In this document: positions 29,638-42,011 of the stretch, in pieces
Numbering within the stretch: the first letter of the stretch is position 1
How the letters are laid out: each line of letters opens with the position of its first letter
NCBI GenBank assembly: GCA_009667805.1
Contig: CM019069.1
Coordinates: 94,523,204-94,587,203 of the forward strand
Reading direction: 5' to 3'
From: Leptobrachium leishanense
Taxonomy: Eukaryota > Chordata > Amphibia > Anura > Megophryidae
Length of the DNA: 64,000 nucleotides
Position numbers and translations under genes: made by a program
The notes under the pieces: generated by a model
Seen by the model: the letters and a program-made list of their open reading frames with translations, nothing else
The model's database searches: none
What the model was told of the DNA's origin: nothing

Positions 29638-29993
29638 TACACGTTACACAATAATTAGTGGCCAGTTACCAAATAAAGCTGTGTACATTCCTAGACTTAT
29701 TCCCTACCACTACTCATGAAGGGTTAAGGCAAAATCCTCTTACTGCAGTCCCGTATCATTGGGAAGTCGCAATTTATAAAGTCATAATAGGTGAGGAAAC
29801 CTAATTGCCCAGGGGGCGCCAATATTAGCTGGACCAATTGGGTCCTATTACAAAAATGGTGATACGGGTCTCTTTAGTTTGGGACCTTTGAACCAGAAAA
29901 TATTCTTATTTCCTACCTCTACTCAAGGAGGGTTAATTCTGGGAATGTACATAGATTTATTTGGTAACTGGCAACTAATTATTGTGTAATGTA
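29638..29993. mobile_element. MITE with ~50-bp inverted ends
   Basis: 29645-29694 (TTACACAATAATTAGTGGCC to GTACATTCC) is mirrored by 29942-29991. No coding sequence. The Gypsy-B2 insertion abuts its right edge. Confidence 0.72.
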
Positions 29994-29994
29994 T

Positions 29995-30767
29995 TGTAGC
30001 GCTCACTCCCGGAGGAGCCGCTGAAATTGAACCTCGGGTCAGTCTCCCCGCACTAGGGAATAAATATACTCCAGCACCGTCGTGGATTTTACAAATTATA
30101 TAGTTTACTAGAATAAATGGCATATAATGAATAACACGGTATACGTAGATATATTTACAGTACTTCGTAATGCGGGAAACGCGCAGCGGAAAAGAAATAC
30201 AAGGCTTCGTAATTCGAGAAACGCGCAGCGGAAAAGAAATACAAGGCTTCGTAATTCGAGAAACGTGCAGCAGAAAAGAAGGAAAAATATATCTTTAACC
30301 CCCTTTGTGGTTGGGGAGTGAGTCCCGTACAGGTTATGTCCCAAGAATGTAGGTGTGTGTGAGGGTACCCGGGTACAATATTCAACTGGCCAGTGAATTA
30401 TTTATGAAGTATCGTCGTCTAGTCAAGTTGGGGCCCTGTGGGTTTTGAAACAAACAGCAGCGTGCTTTCTATTTTCACAACGGCCTGGAAGGCCTCTCAC
30501 CCATCCACCCGATACTTGGTGCTCTGCTCGACCCAGGACGTCTCTCCGCTCGATTTTGACTGGGATTTTATGGGTTACCGGATCCACGGTCTTGCTTTCC
30601 TGTAGCTGCCGCAAGATGTCCAGCTCACCGCCTGCACTCCCTGTCCGATCGATCTGCGGTGCTCCTAACTCGGGGTCCTCTCGCTCACTTGGTATCAGCA
30701 TGGGTTATTCTGGTGAAGCACTGGGTCTTCCTCTTATGAGGCGGAATAACCCGGTCTTTCGCTCTGT
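29995..30767 (-). repeat. Gypsy-B2 3' LTR, partly deleted
   Basis: Matches 36561-37345 with few differences (one extra partial CG-rich unit around 30268-30285), then jumps at GCTCTGTCAG into the integrase tail. Confidence 0.9.
30160..30290. repeat. ~42-bp tandem units in Gypsy-B2 3' LTR
   Basis: Three units of TTCGTAATTCGAGAAACGCG followed by CAGCGGAAAAGAAATACAAG. The same array is at 36725-36850 in the 5' LTR, where the last unit is shorter. Confidence 0.88.
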
Positions 30768-31383
30768 CAGGCCACTTCGGGCAACCCTCGCACTGTGGTG
30801 ACGGCCTCTTCAGTGCTATGTCCTGGTGAATCGTAGGTGAGTCGCTGGGGCGGTCGAACAGAGCGTTTTGGTTCTGGCTCAATCAGTTCCTCTTCAGGTG
30901 GAAGTACTATAGGCGCTGGTTCCGTTCTTCTTTCTACCACTGGAGCAGCCATCTCTTCGGAGTATGATCCTTCCAGTGAAGGCATAGAACTGTAGTCATA
31001 AGATTCGACTTCAGGAAAAACAGGGATTTCAATAGTCTCGGGGACTTCTAACTGAAATTCAGGAGCCTCAGTCCTCAAATTACTTTCCCACCGATCAGGA
31101 AGATAACCTCTTCAGGCTCCAGTGGGCACATCCAGTCCAGACAAAAACTTTCTTCCTCACTTTCCCTTTCGCTCTCTTCGACAGCCCGGGTCTGCTGAGA
31201 CCGAGTAACGGGAGGCAAACGTGGAGCAGGCGGATTCGGCAGAGAAAGTTTGTCCCCAACTGGTATCCTCACAGCCTCTCTCAAAAGGTAACAAATGATT
31301 CCGGTGCCAGTTCTTAAGAGGCCCAGCCTTTCCATCCGGCCGGATTTGATACACCGGCAGACCCGGCAGTTGTTTGCAGACAA
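30767..31383 (-). pseudogene. Gypsy-B2 integrase acidic tail
   Basis: Two overlapping frames (31383-31075 and 31078-30767) encode the tail seen in Gypsy-B1: PPAPRLPPVTRSQQTRAVEE, then EFQLEVPETIEIPVFPEVES, then EEELIEPEPKRSVRPPQR, ending at the deletion junction after GLPEVA. The E/P-rich composition is preserved, which suggests it mattered for the element. Confidence 0.82.
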
Positions 31384-32763
31384 TGTAGACTTGAGAGCTC
31401 CATCTATCCGCCAACTTGTGCCTCACAGCAGCACCCAAGTTCTTCAACAAAACCATATCACCGGGTTGTAGATCCTGTATCCGAACTTTCAAGTCATAGT
31501 TCCTTTTGTTCCTTTGCTCCCTGTTTCCTGAAGTCAAACGGGCCTGTGCAAACGCAGAGGCCAGATTCTTTCGAAGTCTATCCACATAATTTCTATGGGA
31601 AGCTACCGACGTCTGGTCCAGAGATAACCCAAACGCCAAATCAACCGGCAGTCGAGCGTCTCTTCCGAACATAAGACGGTACGGTGAGTATCCAGTTGCA
31701 TCGCTCTCCGTACTGTTATATGCATGCACCAGAGTAGCTATGTGACGACTCCAACTCTGCTTCTCTGTGTTTGACAACGTCCCCAGCATATTTAGCAGCG
31801 TGCGATTGAACCTTTCAGGCTGAGCATCACCTTGAGGGTGATATGGTGTAGTTCGGGTCTTTTGGATTCCCAACAGTTCCAGCAATTGCCCAACAAGTCG
31901 GCTTTCAAAGTCTCTACCCTGATCAGAGTGTATTCTCCTTGGTAGGCCGTAGTGAACAAAGAACTTCTCCATCAGAACCTTTGCCACTGTCGGAGCGCAT
32001 TGGTCTTTTGTAGAAAGGCTTGGGCGTAACGTGTGAAGTGATCAGTCACTATAAGAATATTTCCCTTCCCACTAGCATCCGGCTCTAAGTACAGGAAGTC
32101 AATGCACACCAAATCCATGGGTCCTTGACTTTGCAGATGGCTCATTGGAGCGGTTCGGGTCGGTAGGGTCTTCCTTTGAATACACCTCAGACATGAATGG
32201 CAGTAACTTTCCACTTCAGCTCTCATGCAAGGCCAATAGAACCTGTCTCGCACCAGCTTAAAAGTCCTTTCTGCGCCCAAATGTCCATGCTCATCATGTA
32301 GCGATCGCAGCACACTCTCCCTATGTTTAGTGGGAAGGAATAACTGTTGGGTCTCTTCAGCATTGGTTGAGGGGCCCCTTCGGTAGACCACCCCATCCAA
32401 CATCTTCAACCGTTCCCACTCTTTGTAGACCAATCTGGCTCCATCTGGGGAATTGGTCAGCAGAATTTCACGCTGGTTCGCAGTTAGGGTCTTTATGGTT
32501 AACGCAATTAAAGGGTCTCTGGCCTGATCAGCTTTCAGGTCCTGTTTTGAAAAGGCAGGTAGACTTTCATCCCTCAATTGTGTGGGGTTGCAGTAGAACT
32601 CCGGAACAGCTGCAGCCATGACTCCTATGGCCTCCGCTTCAATCCCTCCCTTGACCCGGTGCTCTGCTCCTTGACACAAAGCTTGGACCCCGTCTGGAGT
32701 TAACTGAGTCCATTCTGTAGTGTAGGGTCTTCTCGACAAAGCATCAGCATCTCGATTATTCAC
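31157..32763 (-). pseudogene. Gypsy-B2 integrase
   Basis: Two frames joined by a frame change near 31975-31990. The first (32763-31972) covers the RNase H end (DADALSRR), the HHCC zinc domain (LHDEHGHLG, CHSCLRC) and the first catalytic D. The second (31987-31157) has the second D (IHSDQGRDFE), the catalytic E (GDAQPERFNR) and the C-terminal module. It keeps CAG and arginine codons where Gypsy-B1 has stops, and shows the integrase without the hAT insertion. Confidence 0.9.
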
Positions 32764-33091
32764 CCCAGGGCGATAGAGCGGCCAACCACCGATGTCCCGT
32801 TGCGTCCAGTTTCGCAGTAGTAAGGATGTAGGTAAGAGGATTGTTATCCGTCTTTATCACAAACTCGGCCCCATACAGATAGTCCTTTAGCTTGTCTACC
32901 ACTGCCCACTTTAAGGCTAGGAACTCCAACTTGTGGGTAGGATAGTTCTTTTCGGAAGGCGTAAGGCTCCGGCTCACATACGCTACAGGCCTCAGCAATC
33001 CATCATACTCTTGATACAGGACTCCTCCTAGACCTTCTCTGCTGGCATCCACATGTAACTCGTACGGCTTGTGAGGATCCGCATAGGCCAA
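32756..33091 (-). pseudogene. Gypsy-B2 RNase H fragment
   Basis: LHVDASREGLGGVLYQ start and KTDNNPLTY motif, same as Gypsy-B1. A ~29-bp deletion after WLAALS shifts the frame before DADALSRR. Confidence 0.88.
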
Positions 33092-33268
33092 GACAGGAGC
33101 TCGAGTTAAACTCTCTTTCAGCTTCGTAAAAGCACCTTCACACTGACTGGTCCACTCCCTGGATGGACTCTCGAGCTTTCCTCGGCCCTGGAGCTGACGG
33201 ATTTCGGTCAGAGACCTTGTGGCCTTCTTCTGTGCTTTCCTTCTGTAGGAGCTTGTTCAGTGGTTGAG

Positions 33269-33982
33269 CTATTTTGCGAATCCTCCTACAAATCTTCGAT
33301 AATAGGAACAGAACCCCAAGAAAGATCTAAGTTCAGTGACGTTGCGGGGTCTAGGCCAAGAAGCTACGGCCTCCAACTTCCGAGGATCTGTCGAAACGCC
33401 TTCTGCTGAGACCACATGTCCCAGATACGTAACAGACGGTAAACAGAATTGACATTTCTCCAGAGACAGTTTCAATCCCTCTTCATGGAGCCTCTTCAAG
33501 ACCTTCTCCAAACGTTGCTCATGCTCTTCCAGAGTCTTCCCAAACACAATTATGTCATCCAGGTACACTAATACTTCGATCAGATTCATGTCCCCGACTG
33601 TCTTCTCCATTAACCGTTGGAACGTGGCTGGAGCCCCCGTAAGGCCTTGAGGCATTCTGTTGAATTCAAAGAACCCCAATGGACAGATGAACGCAGTCTT
33701 TTCTTTGTCTTCAGGCTGCATTGGTATCTGGTGATACCCACTTCGCAGGTCTAGTACACTAAACCACTTTGCTCCAGACAAAAACTGTAAGGCATCTTCT
33801 ATCCGAGGAGTAGCATATTGATCTGGGATGGTTCTCCGATTCAGCGTGCAATAGTCTATGCATAGGCGGACAGAACCATTCTTCTTCCGGACCATTACTA
33901 TTGGAGATGCATATGGGCTCCTGGACTCTTGGATCACCTGGGTTCTTTGCAGTTCATTCAGCTGTTCTCGTAGATCATCCAA
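33269..33982 (-). pseudogene. Gypsy-B2 reverse transcriptase
   Basis: Carries VRLCIDYCTLN, FSVLDLRSGYHQ, QGLTGAPATFQ and the catalytic YLDD. A frame change near 33985-34045 separates it from the protease part, and a single-base change near 33275 creates a stop after GGFAK. Apart from these, it is close to Gypsy-B1 throughout. Confidence 0.92.
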
Positions 33983-34929
33983 GTCTCCCAGCGGAATTCA
34001 TCTTGACCTTTCACGAAACGGCTTGTCCTCTTGTAAACAAATGCGGTACTTTTAGCTAGGCCCACGTCAAACTCATCTTTCGAGAACAAGTCTCTCCACT
34101 TTAGAACTTGGGACTGAAGACGTTTCTTCCATTCAGGTGAAATGGGAGCGTCCTTGGGGTAGAATCTTTCATCTGGAATCTCTTTATCCACTCCCCCTCC
34201 TAAATCGGTAGAGAGGGGCGTAGCGGACGCTACTTGCCCGATAGGCATTCGTGCTTTAAGGACTACTGGAGAATCAGACACATTGCACACGCTGACTGAG
34301 ACTCTTCCTCGTGTTCTTTTCAAAGCTATAGTGGAGATTATTTCAGGGATTACTTCTACTCCAGCTTCACTCCCGTGATTAAAATCGGTTTCCAGTACCA
34401 CATAGGGACCTGGTTGCGATCCATTCAACTTGACTGAAGCCCGGAAACTCGTTACTTCTCCTGCTTGCAGAACCTTATCTGTTCCTTCCAATCTCCACAG
34501 GCGCCCCACTTCAGCAGGCGCCTTCTGTTCTTCGACAATTCTCTGATAGATTGAACGTAACATTGGGTGTACTCCTTTAGTAGAACCTTCTTCCAGCACG
34601 ATAGGTGTCAGGAGACGTCGCACCAAATCAGTATTAGTCCCCACTATCATGGAACTCCTGTTTGACCCTGGAGGCCGAGGACACACAATGGCCAATGCAT
34701 CACAACCTCCGGACTGTCCGATGACTTCGGATCCGATCTCCAACTTCACCTGTAGATACCCGACATAGGGGAGTTTCTCAGTTTCGATACCCCAGATTTC
34801 CAGATCCTTCAGTTTCTGTAGAGGTATGTGCTTCAAGTGTTTCTCATAGAAATCTCTGTAAATCAATGTCACTGGAGCCCCTGAGTCCAACAGAGCTTTA
34901 GTGTAGACTCCCTCCACTTGGATTGGCAC
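33958..34929 (-). pseudogene. Gypsy-B2 protease and pol linker
   Basis: ALLDSGAPVTLIY retropepsin motif and downstream linker nearly identical to Gypsy-B1. It reads through the position of Gypsy-B1's TGA as KARMPIGQ, showing the intact state. Upstream, the basic linker from 35200 to 34930 is in the same frame. The frame is lost after LAKST. Confidence 0.9.
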
Positions 34930-35157
34930 AATAGGGGAAGGACCTATCAGCTGGTCAGGAAACTTGGTTGTAGTAACAGGAAGTTTAGACCCAGTTTGTT
35001 GTACCCTGGCAGGTTTTGGGTGTGCATTGCTTCCCCATGACGTAGGTCCGGATGCTAAGGGAGTGACTCTTTTAGTCCTGGCAGGCTCGGCAGTTGGCCA
35101 GACTTTGGGCCTTCTCGCCCTCTTAGTCCTGGCTTGATTTTTGGAGCGGGTTTCAAC

Positions 35158-35205
35158 CTTCGGGCACCTGGTTTGCTCCCTTACCAGGACCCTCTGGAGT
35201 TTCCC
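35158..35205 (-). promoter_or_regulatory. Minus-one frameshift signal of Gypsy-B2
   Basis: On the minus strand GGGAAAC (35205-35199), a 6-nt spacer TCCAGA, then GGG and CCTGG that can pair with CCAGG and CCC further on, giving an interrupted stem of 8 pairs. The pairing partners differ from Gypsy-B1 while the fold is kept. Gag ends TGG TAA at 35181. Confidence 0.78.
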
Positions 35206-36502
35206 GCCAACAGTTTCTCCACAGCTTTTAGGAGTTCTTCGACCGGTTTCTTTTCAGCCCTCCCTTGTGGGCATTGAGCCCTGAAATGGCCGATTTCCCC
35301 GCAGCCAAAACATTTCTTTCTCGGGAGTGTGAGCATATTTCCTTCTTGCGGTTCACTTGGAGACCCCCTGTTCGAGGCTACAGCAACCCCTTCAGTTCTG
35401 GTGTCCTTAGCCGACAGCAACGTCATTAACTCCATCATTTGCAACATCTGAGTTTTTAAAGCCAGCACTTCAGTCTGTATGTCTGCCACACAGAGAGTTC
35501 CTACTTCTGCGGTGAAAGCTGTGTGCGAAGCATTTGCAACCTTTTTAGCCTTAATCAAGGCCTCTTCTTCTCGGATAGCTTTGATCAGTTTGGAATAGGT
35601 CAGTCTCGTGCTCTGGTATCTAGTCTGAAATTTCAACATTATGGGATCCAGTGGGAGTGCTCCTTTGAAAATTTGATCCATCAAAGCTTTGCTTGCATGA
35701 CTCGGTTCCATGCCCCCTTTAAGAATGACCTGATGGATGATTTTATCCAGCCGCCAGACATACTGTATGTGGACAATTCTTCTCCTTCCTTTTGATAGGT
35801 GTGAGAGAACTTGTGGATAAGCTCGGCACAATCCTCCACTCCCCCAAAATTTTCCTGTAAAGCTTCTAGATACTCCGCAGCAGTGCAGCCGGGCTTGTCC
35901 CTTTTTAGATTTCGAATGACATCTGAAGCAGGACCTCTTAGGCTCTCGATCAACCTTTGTCTCTTCACGGTGTCAGCAACTTCCCATTCTTCCACTGCTT
36001 GCACTGCCTGATCTATCCAAGTCTCAAAGTCCTCTTCTCCAGTTGGCACAGGGACCTTACCAGAATAAAACCGTAACTTGCGATATCCGTAATTTGGAGA
36101 CGCAGCAGAGTTTTTGGCTAGTGTTTCCACCAGTTTCCCCATAGTGGTGAAAAATGTAGCAGGAGGGAAGCCTGTAGTTGGGATAACATTGGGAACATTC
36201 GCGTGATCACCACGTGGCGTACTTGGCTGGACCAGTCGAACTTCCACATCGGTCAGCTTCACACTCGCGCCCTGAAAACACACTGGAACACCCTTTCTCC
36301 ACTCAAAAAGAACATACGTGTGAGGGGTATCTGGGTTCGCTTTAATGTCCAGGATTAACCCCTGATTATCTGGTGTCAGCGCGGCCACGGCCTGGCGAAT
36401 CTGATCTTCGGCCCAAGTGTCTGCAGGAATATCCATAACTATACATAATTCTATCTGACTACTGTGCTCTTCACACCATTTGGCAGCAGTGTCTGGATCC
36501 AT
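35181..36502 (-). pseudogene. Gypsy-B2 Gag
   Basis: Starts at the ATG 36502 (MDPDTAAKWC). The first ~100 residues are almost the same as Gypsy-B1. The capsid region (YGYRKLRFYSGKV onward) is only roughly half identical by eye. The C-terminus keeps a zinc knuckle CFGCGEIGHFRAQC and a short tail KLLAGNSRGSW. One frame change near 35770-35830 breaks the capsid C-terminal half. The HAEL-type coiled stretch of Gypsy-B1 is absent. Confidence 0.9.
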
Positions 36503-36560
36503 ATTTAACCCTTTAAATGTGTTTTTTCCAGAGACTGGATCCTGGAAACGAGCCCCCACG

Positions 36561-37597
36561 TGTAGCGCTCACTCCCGGAGGAGCCGCTGAAATTGAACCT
36601 CGGGTCAGTCTCCCCGCACTAGGGAATAAATATACTCCAGCACCGTCGTGGATTTTATAAATTATATAGTTTACTTGAATAAATGGCATATAATGAATAA
36701 CACGGTATACGTAGATATATTTACAGTACTTCGTAATGCGGGAAACGCACAGCGGAAAAGAAATACAAGGCTTCGTAATTCGAGAAACGCGCAGCGGAAA
36801 AGAAATACAAGGCTTCGTAATTCGAGAAATGCGCAGCGGAAAAGGAAAAATATATCTTTAACCCCCTTTGTGGTTGGGGAGTGAGTCCCGTACAGGTTAT
36901 GTCCCAAGAATGTAGGTGTGTGTGTGTGTGAGGGTACCCGGGTACAATATTCAACTGGCCAGTGAATTATTTATGAGGTATCTTCGACTAGTCAAGTTGG
37001 GGCCCTGTGGGTTTTGAAACAAACAGCAGTGTGCTTTCTAGTTTCACAACGGCCTGGAAGGCCTCTCACCCATCCGCCCGATACTTGGTGCTCTGCTCGA
37101 CCCAGGACGTCTCTCCGCTCGATTTTGACTGGGATTTTATGGGTTACCGGATCCGCTGTCTTGCTTTCCTGTAGCTGCCGCAAGATGTCCAGCTCACCGC
37201 CTGCACTCCCTGTCCGATCGATCTGCAGTGCTCCTAACTCGGGGTCCTCTGGCTCACTTGGTATCAGCGTGGGTTATTCTGGTGAAGCACTGGGTCTTCC
37301 TCTTATGAGGCGGAATAACCCGGTCTTTCGCTCTGTCAGGACGCACCTGCGCTCCGGCCTGGTCAATATCACGTTCTGCTGCACTGCGTCTTGCTCCTCT
37401 CACTCCCTGGCGCGCTCTGCCAGCTCTCCTCACGAGGCTCAGGATGTCAGCGTCTGTGTCCCACCCACTTAATGTGTCCGCTCCCAAAGCATGCCGGGAA
37501 ATGTAGTCCCAATGTTCAGTGTCTCACATTGCACTTGTCTCCCTCCGGTGGAAAAAAGCAAGTACTACACGGCAGGGGATTTAAAACCAGCGCTACA
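36561..37597 (-). repeat. Gypsy-B2 5' LTR
   Basis: 1,037 bp, ends TGTAGCGC / GCGCTACA. The outer U3 part (37500-37597) differs from Gypsy-B1 (GGTTTTAAATCCCC instead of TGTTTAAACTC), while the inner half is similar. The primer site TGGGGGCTCGTTTCCAGGAT lies at 36539-36558 on the minus strand. Confidence 0.93.
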
Positions 37598-37601
37598 GTA
37601 T

Positions 37602-40004
37602 CTATGTTGTTTTTGTAAAAATTATCTCTAATAAAGAATACATTTTTCCATATTTAGTGGATCACGCTTGACCTCATAGTGGAGAGTCCACTGCGACTCC
37701 CACTGAAGTCATCACACTGCTAATCTTAAACAGAGAGAAACAGAAACCAAACCATACTGGCTGGCAGAACCCGTAACAGGAGAGACGGCTTCAAATGAAA
37801 CAAAAAAGAGTGAGTAAAGTGGTGCCATTTATCAGCAAGGTGCAGTAGTAAATACCGTGAGTGGTGCATTGAGCCTCATCCTTTGTTTTTTCGCAGTAGT
37901 AAATAGAGCCTACTCTTGACTTTCTAGATGTTGAATCTCCTCTGAGTAGCAGTTTCGCTAGAGTTGAAATCTACAAATTGTATTTAGCCCTATGCCTTGA
38001 CAGTAGTGTCTACCGAGGGATTCTGTACATCTATTTAGATATCTTGATATACTTTAACAGTAGCAAGGTAGCTTAACTCAACAATCCAGAATGTCGTAAT
38101 AATTATTAAAATACATTTGCAGAACTTAAAGACTTCCCGAAGCACTCTTTTAAAAGTCAGAGACCTTGTCATCAGTACTAATAAGTAGTGATCCAAACAG
38201 GGCCGGATTTATATCTCAGGAGTCTGCAGGAACAGATCCCCCCCTCCTTAAAGAAAGAAAAAGTTCCAAAGAAATTTCTTTATTTTTTTTTGTTTCGGGT
38301 GGGAGGGGACAACAAAACTAACATTTTAAAAAATGAAAAACAGGTTCTCGCTGCTCTCACAGCAATAGGAAGGACAGAATCTGCTGCCTTAAAATAAAGG
38401 AAAAATAAAACAGAATGTTTGTTCTAGGGTTAACCCAAAACCTAACACAAATAGTAACCCAACCCTACTCTCTAAATTTAACCTTAGCTTTGTCAAATGA
38501 TGCTTTATTTTAGCACAGAACAACTAAAATTCTGGACATCAAATTATGGCTGCGGCCATGGGACTTTTTTCAAGTTGTGACTCTTTACCTCTTCATTTTT
38601 TGATCATATTATACGTGAGAAATGAACATTACCTTTGCAACAAAACAAAGGTGGTGGGGGGGTTAGTTTTTTTACAATTTTTTCAATTTTATGATCACGA
38701 ATGATATCATTACAGACTCTGACGTGACCATTGAAACTTAATGGAGATGCAGGGGTCCAAAATGGGGCTCTCCATACAGAACAGCTTGTGTTTTAGATGA
38801 ACCAATGCGTAATAATGCATTGCACCATAGCCTCCATATTTGCTTCTGGCGTGGAAAATGAGAAGGTGAAATAGTGCAATGGAATAATTTGCTTTATTAG
38901 TAAAAAGCACATAATGCCACTGCCTTACAACAGAGAAAAAAAGATCTATTTTTTAATTTCCAATTTTTATTTTTACACATTACATGGTCATGTGTCATGT
39001 CCCACGCCGGCGGTGTTGCAAGAAGGGCAGTGCTGGTGCTGCTCCAATGCCATGATCAACCTGGCAGCATTTTTCATGCTTCGCCCCTCTCAGTCCCAGT
39101 TACCCTGTACTCTTGCTGGCACCACAGGTGCATCAATTAAGAGCCTGGACTTTCTGTTAAAAGCCGGGCACACCCTTAGCCCAATGCCTCTGCATTGTGG
39201 TTTCTTCAGTGTAACTTTCAGCCAGCTCTCCTGCGCTCTGTGAACCGTATCTCCTGATACCCCAACCGTGACTCCTGGCACTCGTGACACCTTGATTCCT
39301 GATAACCCACAGTGTCTCCTGATAACCCACCGTGGTGTCTCCTAGTAACCCACCATGTCTCCTGGCAACCCATCATGATCCCTAGGAGCCCACCGTGATC
39401 CCTGGCAACCCACCGTGATTCCTGTTTCCCTCAGTTTACCCTCCAGTGTTCCTGGGCCATCAGGATATCTGTCCTCTGCTGCAGGACTTTGACCAACCTT
39501 ATGGCAGTCCCCTGCCTCTACCCTTACTATGGACTTTGACCAATCTATTTGAATACACGGATCTGCCCCTTCTGGAAACCGTGCCTTGTTCATCCTATTC
39601 TTTCTATTGTAACAAGTCTTCTGCCCACTGTGTCTCTGTCAGGATTCCACCCCTGGTGCCCACTGGAGGGTCCCCGGTAGCCTGATTCCAGCCCAGATCT
39701 TACATCTCCTCTCCAGTTGAAGCCAGTCCAGAACTCCCTTGTACCTCCTGAGACCTGAGCCTCCCCCTACTTAAGGGCGGGTCACATTCTGAACATTGCT
39801 CAGTTTCTTTGTGGAGACCAGTCTGCCTGGTTTGAGCTCTTGCTTGGATTCCCACTTTGCACCTGTAAAACTGTTTTATGACTATCACCATTGCCTGCAG
39901 GGATTCCATACCAATACTGCTAAACTATACGTGGTTCTAAGACCTTAAAAGGTATAAAGTTTGCTTTGTGACTTTTCATCATTTCTGCCAAGCATCTCTT
40001 CACC
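37602..40004. other. No gene identified
   Basis: AT-rich and low-complexity to about 38990. From 38995 to 40012 it is GC-richer and repeat-like (TGTCATGTCCCACGCC start), with a short tandem array at 39246-39425. This may be the left part of an LTR interrupted by the hAT element at 40013, but no right terminus was found. Confidence 0.4.
39246..39425. repeat. ~22-bp tandem repeats
   Basis: Irregular units of TCCTGGCAACCCACCGTGAT type, about eight copies. Confidence 0.75.
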
Positions 40005-40012
40005 ATCTGTAC

Positions 40013-41703
40013 CAGGGCCGTCTTTAATATTGACTGGACCCTGGGCAACCATGTTCTTGGGCCCCCCATAGGAATTTTACTCTCCATCCCATCCTTAAAA
40101 AAAAAAAAAAAAAACACACAGATTACATTTTATGAAACAAGCCTATTTATTTGTTTTATAATTTTTTTTTACAATTACACATCCTAAATACACACTGTGA
40201 GAAAAACACAATATCTCTGTGTGTATACATCATGCACTATATATATATATATATATATATACTATTGTGTATATACATCCTTTGTGCACGTACACATCCA
40301 ATGTACACATTCTATATACTGTACATGTACACATAATATATACATCATATACAGACTTGCATCATATACACATTTCCACATTATATATATACACTTACGC
40401 ATAATATACACTTGATATTTACATCACACACATTTCCACACCATATATACACACATAATCTACACATCACACACACACATATACATAATCTACACATCAC
40501 ACAGACACACACATATACATAATCTACACATCACACACACACACACATATACATATACATAATCTACACATCACACACACACACACATATACATAATCTA
40601 CACATCACACACACATATATATATACATAATCTACACATCACACACATCATATGTGCACAATTTACACTAACACACATTATATATACATAAACTACACAC
40701 AGACACACACACATATACATAATCTACACATCACACATACACACATATACATAATCTACACATCACACAGACACACACACATATACATAATCTACACATC
40801 ACAGACACACACACATATACATAATCTACACATCACACACACACATATACATAATCTACACATCACACAGACACACACATATACATAATCTACACATCAC
40901 ACAGACACACACATATACATAATCTACACATCACACACACATATATATATACATAATCTACACATCACACACATCATATGTGCACAATTTACACTAACAC
41001 ATTATATATACATAAACTACACACAGACACACACATATATACATAATCTACACATCACACATACACACATATACATAATCTACACATCACACACATCATA
41101 TATGCACAATTTACACTAACACACATTATATATACATAAACTACACATCACACAGACACATATATATACATAATCTACACATCACACACACACATATATA
41201 TACATAATCTACACATCACACATCACACAGACACACATATATACATAATCTACACATCACACACACACATATATATACATAATTTACACAACACACACAC
41301 ACCATCTATATACAAATTAACATGTGACATAGACAAGCTGGAGGGGTGGGGGAACAGAGGGTCTTGTAAGCAGAGCCCTGCTTCTTACTTCATGCTGCTG
41401 TAGTCTCTCAGACAGGCTGGCCTGGCAGGGCAGAGCACTGACTACTTCCTGAATCCAGGATCTTCTTGCGGGGGAACTGCATGTTGAAGAGAAGGGGGAG
41501 GAGCCAAACGCAGCTCCCAAGATGCATCCCTCTCTCGTGCGGCCTCACCTCCTCGCTGTGGTCACTTGTCACCATCACCACAGAGGGGAGGCATCCTGTG
41601 ACACCACGATTTTTGCGGGCTCAAGAGCAGCTGCTTTGGGCCCCATAACACTGACTGGGCCCAGGGCAGCTGCCCCTTTTGCCCTGCGCTAAAGACGGCC
41701 CTG
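40013..41703. mobile_element. hAT element filled by a satellite-like array
   Basis: An 8-bp duplication ATCTGTAC (40005-40012, 41704-41711) and inverted ends CAGGGCCGTCTTTA / AAAGACGGCCCTG. The CAGGG start is typical of hAT. About two thirds of it is the array 40190-41310; the rest is non-coding, ending in the GGGCCCAGGGCAGCTGCCCC stretch. No transposase. Confidence 0.88.
40190..41310. repeat. CA/TA-rich minisatellite, units around ATACATAATCTACACATCAC
   Basis: Twenty or more units sharing ATACATAATCTACACATCAC with variable CA and TA runs between them. A higher-order unit (CATCATATGTGCACAATTTA CACTAA) recurs near 40645, 40972 and 41093. Confidence 0.93.
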
Positions 41704-41754
41704 ATCTGTACCACACCACACGGGGCAGGCCACATGCTGTAACACCCGCATGAA

Positions 41755-41890
41755 TTGTGCGTCTACAGCGACGTGCTGAAACCCTCCCATCAAAACAGTA
41801 CGACGCACGTTCAAGGGGGCTGCAAAGCACAATCCTCCATAGGAGGATCAAGCCTTGCAGCGCTGAGTGCACTAACTGCTTTCAGTGTGG
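41755..41890. repeat. Dispersed repeat, first copy
   Basis: Shares, in reverse orientation, the stretch around 50395-50515: AGCGACGTGCTGAAACCCTC, CGACGCACGTTC and the hairpin CAATCCTCCATAGGAGGATC. No coding content. Confidence 0.65.
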
Positions 41891-42011
41891 TGGCCACACG
41901 GGCATCAGAGTGGAAGGAACGTCCACTCTCATAGAAACATAGAAAATGTCGGCAGATAAGAACCTTTCGGCCCATCTAATCTGCCCAATTACATGGATAC
42001 TTTACCTGGAT

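Larger units (their letters stand above)
29995..37597 (-). mobile_element. Gypsy-B2: second copy of the PNMA-like-Gag gypsy element
   Basis: Minus strand. Flanked by the 4-bp duplication GTAT (29991-29994, 37598-37601). The 5' LTR is complete (36561-37597). The 3' LTR keeps only its inner part (29995-30767), because a deletion removed the LTR start, the polypurine tract and the last part of pol. Pol is nearly the same as in Gypsy-B1, but the capsid region of gag and the LTR are clearly different. Several frameshifts and a ~29-bp deletion (near 32775) break the polyprotein. Confidence 0.95.

Noticed and set aside
30423..30801. Open frames of 92 and 118 aa on opposite strands
   Set aside because: Inside the Gypsy-B2 LTR and repeated in the other LTR (36992-37472); LTR-internal chance frames.
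40190..41310. Regular short repeats that might suggest a CRISPR-like array
   Set aside because: Low-complexity CA/TA units of variable length with no unique spacers, inside a eukaryotic hAT element.
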